DNA from: Pseudomonadota bacterium
GTDB taxonomy: Bacteria; Pseudomonadota; Alphaproteobacteria; Rhodospirillales; Casp-alpha2
Direction: 5' to 3'
Length of the DNA: 6,185 nt
Assembly (NCBI GenBank): GCA_027620395.1
Contig: JAQBZY010000094.1
Coordinates: forward strand, 1 to 6,185
Within the stretch, counting starts at the first letter, position 1; each line of letters starts with the position of its first letter. The notes under the pieces are model-generated. The model was given only the letters and a program-made list of their open reading frames with translations. It had not been told where the DNA came from and did no database searches. A program made the translations under genes and the position numbers. Positions 6,084 through 6,185 of the stretch are shown here, in pieces.

Positions 6084-6120
6084 TAAGCCCCGTCTTCTGC
6101 GGCGGTACGGGGCGAGCTTA
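6084..6120. repeat. GC-rich inverted repeat near the right edge
   Basis: GCCCCGT (6087-6093) and ACGGGGC (6107-6113) form a 7-bp stem around a 13-base loop. Outer TAAGC (6084-6088) and GCTTA (6116-6120) are also complementary and could extend the structure if a 4-base bulge is allowed. Neither strand has a strong U tract after the stem; the minus-strand side (TTACTCTCATTT) is the more T-rich. It could be a weak terminator for a gene entering from the right, or an RNA hairpin. Confidence 0.45.
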
Positions 6121-6185
6121 GAAAGGTGGCGCTAGTGGAACGAATCTAACGCTTGGTGCCCACGTTTAACGGCGGCGATAATTTT

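Larger units (their letters stand above)
5853..6185. other. Gene-free right end with inverted repeats
   Basis: 333 bases after the regulator without a convincing protein gene. Stop codons are frequent in all frames. It contains two inverted repeats (listed separately), a perfect 10-base palindrome GGCTATAGCC (5959-5968), and a tiny frame starting GTG 5979 with AGGAG at 5969-5973 (VKLIRASFYLAATAAI, then TGA at 6027). No tRNA, tmRNA, RNase P or other RNA that I recognise is present. On the minus strand one frame is open from the right edge to a TAG at 6146-6148 (ending NVGTKR) and could be the tail of a convergent gene, but it is too short to support. Confidence 0.55.

Noticed and set aside
6137..6166. 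GGAAC...CGTT resembling an EcfG general-stress promoter
   Set aside because: The spacer is 21 bases; the known spacing is 16-17.

Overview
The window looks like core chromosome from a GC-rich alphaproteobacterium, most likely Rhodospirillales-like. This rests on family resemblance recalled from memory, not on a search: a DUF3576-type lipoprotein beside leuS, a GTP cyclohydrolase II with an extra degenerate N-terminal domain, and an OmpR-type regulator typical of that group. I see no insertion sequence, phage gene, CRISPR array, rRNA or tRNA.

Layout, left to right. Positions 1-1794 hold a minus-strand cluster read right to left: a ThiE/TenI-like protein, a DUF3576-type lipoprotein joined to it by a 4-base ATGA overlap, and the first 143 codons of leucyl-tRNA synthetase, which runs off the left edge. 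Position 1804 starts a plus-strand YggS/PLPBP-family gene, separated from the divergent ThiE-like start by only 9 bases. It converges on a minus-strand pair: an unrecognised 230-residue protein (3044-3736) followed by a YkuD-type L,D-transpeptidase homologue (2499-3002). Minus-strand ribA (3876-5060) and a plus-strand response regulator (5163-5852) diverge from a 102-base spacer with promoter-like sequence. The last 333 bases hold no convincing gene but contain inverted repeats.

Functionally this is mostly housekeeping: translation (leuS), B-vitamin and cofactor metabolism (ribA, the PLP-binding YggS protein, possibly the ThiE-like protein), envelope (lipoprotein, L,D-transpeptidase homologue) and signal transduction (the regulator). 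No shared pathway links all of them.

I did not find an obvious new multi-gene system. The most interesting items are the unrecognised 230-residue protein paired with the transpeptidase homologue, the ThiE-like protein that seems to lack the usual phosphate-binding signature, the degenerate RibB-like half of RibA, the L,D-transpeptidase homologue without a signal peptide, and the structured, gene-free right end.
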